From NCBI RefSeq assembly GCF_910592395.1, contig NC_088311.1, positions 4,466,501 to 4,530,500 of the forward strand: a DNA stretch of 64,000 nt. The letters are read 5' to 3'. A program made the translations under genes and the position numbers. This document shows positions 61,701 to 64,000 of the stretch, one piece after another; within the stretch, counting starts at the first letter, position 1, and each line of letters opens with the position of its first letter. This DNA is from Lineus longissimus. Lineage: Eukaryota > Nemertea > Pilidiophora > Heteronemertea > Lineidae. Below the pieces are notes generated by a model. It did not search any database, had not been told where the DNA came from, and saw only the letters and a list, made by a program, of their open reading frames with translations.

Positions 61701-64000
61701 ACCTGATTATCTCGTCTGAACAAATTCTGAAAAAATGGATTGAAAAGATTTGTTACAACTAAATTCAATATATTCTCCCAATGCTTGAAACCGTAGACGT
61801 TTTTGATTTTGAAGAGTTTTAAAAACTGTTCATCCTCTAAAGTTATAGGCATAAATGGCATGCATTCAACCCATAGCAGCAGCAGCATGCGGACTGATTT
61901 GAGTTACTTCCTTCAAGTTTCAACAATTTCAGTGACACAGTGACAATCAGAGAGGTCTATTCAGGTATATAAACTTCAAAAGGATGACTTTACTAACAAT
62001 ATATTTGAAGACAGACACTTTGTCAGATAGGCCTACAATACATATAACTATACTTCTTTGATGCCCCAAACAGTTTCACTTACAAATTTCTTTCCACTAG
62101 CTCTTGATGATGATTTTGGTCCAAATGATGTCATACTGCCAATATCAGACTCACTGCAGTAGAACAAATAATTGTTGAAGGAGGAATAGCTGAGCGCATT
62201 CTCACTAAGCTATGATCGTAGCTTAATATCATTAGTTTCAGAGATGACGCTATTTTAACCTATAACTTACTTACAACTTATTTGGCCATTCAAAACTCCC
62301 AATTTTTAAAGCACTATTTAAACCTCAGACACTCGTCAGCCAAGGAGCCACTGAAAGATGAAATTTTGTTTCTCACTGGACATGCCCTTTTAAAGGAAAT
62401 GACTTCACCTTTCAGAAGCTTCCTTATAGTTGATTTTCTTCCTGCTCCGTCTCCTCTCAGCTGCTGCTGTCTTCTCTCTGGAACTGGAGGGGTAGCTAGC
62501 AGGCCCACAGCTGGTAAGTGTAAGGAGACTCTACAAAAAAGAGAAAATGATCAGCTCGAGACAGCCCATGCAGGTACCAAGGATTTTTTTGACATTTACC
62601 ACTATATTTTTGGCCTGCAGGGCAGAACTACCCACCAAAGAACATCCGATGGTAAAACAATATTGTGGGATGTCGTTTGTCCAATCTAACCTACAGATGA
62701 CATGGACAAGCCGTCCGGACATTCACTTGAAATCATCTCCAACTGATTTGATAAGAATATTGAGCGTGTCAGAAGCTAATTTCTCACATGCTCAAATCAA
62801 GTAAAACTGTTACTAACACCACAAAGTGCTATCATGACAAAAACTCCAGTTGCTGTAGTCGATCATCAAAAAGTTCATTGTACTTGTCGCAGCTTTTGCA
62901 AGCCCTAAAACCAAAACTGTGGCAATTAGGTTACCCCTCGTAGGCTGGAGACAATGTGGAGATGTTTTCAACTGTTTGTGTCCCCAGGATGCCCCTATCT
63001 CTCTAGGAAGGGGATGTTACCTGCTTCTCTCTAGGCAGTCCCTTTATAAAATGTGAGCGGAGGCGTAAGGCATAAATGGTAGAGTTCCAAAATACGATCA
63101 CCTGTGAAGCTCTGTTTTCATATTTTTATCGTCTTTCTTGAAACGGAACAAAGACAGATACAGAGAGACCACAGATTTCCAAAACCGCAAGGAATCAACA
63201 CCGTGTTATCTTTTTGAAGCGTTTTTATTGAACAAGATGTTGAAGTACTCATCATGGGGAGAGAGAAAATAATAGCATCTTTGGACATTGTTTGAATAAG
63301 AAAAACATCTTGCGCTGCACAGATGGTGCAATAATGTTCAACTCCTCCTTCATTTTAGCGTAAGAAAACATAAAAAACACAATGGAATGGAATGAAGATC
63401 AGTCGAACAATCAGTTAAACATGCAGTTTCAATCACTTAAAGATATAACCAAGTTTCTAACATTTTTACACACACTAAATATACCTATGATATTACTGAT
63501 CTGTATAACTTTGATGTCTATGGTGCCACAGCTTACCTCAGCCTTACTATCATAATGCAGCAATGCACCTCCCAACTCCTCATCGTCTGAAGAATCATCT
63601 CTGACACTAGCTAGGTCATAATCGGGCCTCGATCTCTGGCTCTGGCTCAGCTCAGCCTCTTCCTTCTCCTTCTTCTTTGGTCCAGTATCCTTGATCTTCT
63701 TCTTGATCTTAGCAATAGTATTCTGAAAAGCATTACTGCTGTCAACATCAGGAGACAACATCTCTGTTTCTCTTTTCTTGCTCCTTGACCGGTTGCGACT
63801 TGTATCATTCTCAACCGACAGGGACAAAGGGGCAGGAAATTCCCAATCCTCACATTCCTTGTCTTTCTTGCTCCTAGATCTACTTGTATTTTTCTCAGCA
63901 GTCGGGAATGAAACAGATGGGAATTCCCAATCTTCATCATCATCATCTGCCCTCTTTGATTTCTTCTGCACAGATTTTTTGTCTTGTCTAGCCTTTTTGA
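57065..64000 (-). CDS. SYCP2: SYCP2-like meiotic chromosome-axis protein, C-terminal part (18 exons, cut by window edge)
   Basis: Exons from 5' to 3' on the minus strand: 64000-63537, 62530-62409, 62153-62084, 61726-61703, 61470-61447, 61304-61243, 61026-60882, 60638-60314, 60131-60046, 59730-59587, 59328-59200, 59107-58951, 58761-58631, 58408-58314, 58013-57914, 57652-57594, 57440-57296, 57118-57065. All junctions keep frame; 777 residues are visible. A long Lys/Arg/Asp/Glu/Ser-rich linker precedes a coiled coil resembling the Cor1 region of SYCP3. The length and linker argue for SYCP2, whose coiled coil pairs with SYCP3 in the axial elements of meiotic chromosomes. A long SYCP3 relative is the alternative. 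One intron is of U12 AT-AC type. Confidence 0.72.
58951..62530 (-). CDS. SYCP2: axis-protein exons encoding the charged linker
   Basis: Eleven exons encode about 429 residues of low-complexity, presumably disordered sequence. Landmarks from N to C: RRRSRKKINYKEASES, ESDIGSMTSFGPK, the two microexon peptides NLFRRDNQ and ALYTPDDQ, SEVSWLSSTNRK with KKKPTKTYGQGKK, FFDEESEK, a basic KGKGKRGQKK stretch, PNFPTEVVYTPLEP, MRDSDSSEEDVESREG, and an acidic SKDGDDEEEEEDDASS run ending QPRKLFKTD. The S-W-L and K-T-Y-G patterns are what I would expect of SYCP2 relatives, from memory rather than an alignment. Ser/Thr-Pro and acidic Ser sites suggest phosphorylation. Confidence 0.75.
59108..59199 (-). other. 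U12-type AT-AC intron (92 nt) in the axis-protein gene
   Basis: On the minus strand the exon ends AATCATCCA and the intron opens ATATCCTTTT, the consensus U12 5' splice site. It contains the branch site TTCCTTAAC (59117-59125 on plus) and closes CATCAC, with the probable branch A 10 nt from the 3' end. Splicing joins codons for RNHP to VSDEEYDD in phase 0. Unspliced, the frame stops within four codons, and no AG is available before the downstream acidic exon in this frame. The fit to the minor-spliceosome consensus is exact. Confidence 0.93.
61447..61726 (-). CDS. SYCP2: two consecutive 24-nt microexons in the axis-protein gene
   Basis: 61726-61703 encodes NLFRRDNQ and 61470-61447 encodes ALYTPDDQ. 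Both are exactly 24 nt, start and end in phase 0, end in ATCAG and are followed by a GTA donor. Acceptors TTTTTTCAG and CAATTCCAG are good. Reading through both joins KKF to VITNNPKK in frame, and skipping either also keeps frame. Their peptides share the pattern x-L-[FY]-x-x-D-x-Q, hinting at duplication of one exon. Confidence 0.7.
62531..63536 (-). other. axis-protein intron between the edge exon and the next exon
   Basis: The 1.0-kb intron has donor GAG|GTAAGC and acceptor TTTTCTCTTTTTTGTAG, and joins SKAE to SLLTLTSCGP in phase 0. Open frames on both strands across 62282-62804 are shadows. I see no other gene in it. Confidence 0.7.
63537..64000 (-). CDS. SYCP2: axis-protein edge exon (5' end beyond the window)
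   Basis: It is open from the window edge to the donor at 63537, encoding 154 residues. It contains two similar acidic-aromatic blocks, DDDEDWEFPSVSF and KECEDWEFPAPLSL, separated by an Arg/Ser/Lys-rich repeat (NTSRSRSKKDK and NDTSRNRSRSKKRE), then NAFQNTIAKIKKKIKDTGP and an acidic end RDDSSDDEELGGALLHYD. The duplicated DWEFP unit is not something I can name. The frame remains open past the edge, so the exon start lies outside. Confidence 0.8.

Noticed and set aside
62282-62804. Plus-strand open frames of 135 and 85 codons
   Set aside because: They overlap the minus-strand axis-protein exon at 62409-62530 and its intron; no splice signals or homology on the plus strand.

Overview
The window is nuclear DNA from an animal. 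Its genes are split into many short exons with GT-AG introns, UTRs and introns are AT-rich, and mobile-element debris is dense. The proteins are close to vertebrate ones, yet introns are small and the repeats are not vertebrate families I know. I read it as a slowly evolving marine invertebrate (spiralian, or echinoderm/hemichordate type); the sequence alone does not settle the phylum.

Three protein-coding genes are supported. (1) Positions 4777-21176, plus strand: 21 coding exons of CACHD1, an alpha2delta-like single-pass membrane protein with VWA and Cache domains. It is complete to the stop but lacks its signal-peptide exon(s), which must lie upstream. (2) Positions 34302-46988, plus strand: eight coding exons of a GLIS1/GLIS3-class zinc-finger transcription factor, closest to GLIS3, apparently complete at 1062 codons. 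(3) Positions 57065-64000, minus strand: 18 exons forming the C-terminal 777 residues of a meiotic chromosome-axis protein. It has a long charged linker, SYCP2-like in architecture, and ends in a coiled coil that matches SYCP3. It runs off the right edge. Every exon junction in all three models keeps reading frame, which is the main support for the exon choices.

Between and inside the genes are several structured repeats. Intron 6 of CACHD1 holds an 872-bp foldback element whose inverted arms carry 21-bp tandem repeats and which has a 7-bp target duplication. Intron 2 holds a 394-bp inverted-repeat MITE. The CACHD1-GLIS3 interval holds a TTAA-flanked, piggyBac-like 1.57-kb element that carries a degenerate tRNA-Pro and a nested palindrome-rich MITE, followed by a ~43-bp minisatellite. 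GLIS3 intron 1 holds a 150-bp hairpin with poly-C/poly-G arms. The convergent GLIS3 and SYCP2-like 3' ends are separated by about 5.9 kb of non-coding satellite built from ~45-bp monomers in both orientations and bounded by inward-facing ~200-bp head modules.

The most distinctive gene-level observation is a 92-nt U12-type AT-AC intron in the axis-protein gene, with consensus 5' splice site and branch point. Two in-frame 24-nt microexons lie further upstream in the same gene. The three genes show no sign of acting in one pathway; their order is best read as genomic neighbourhood.
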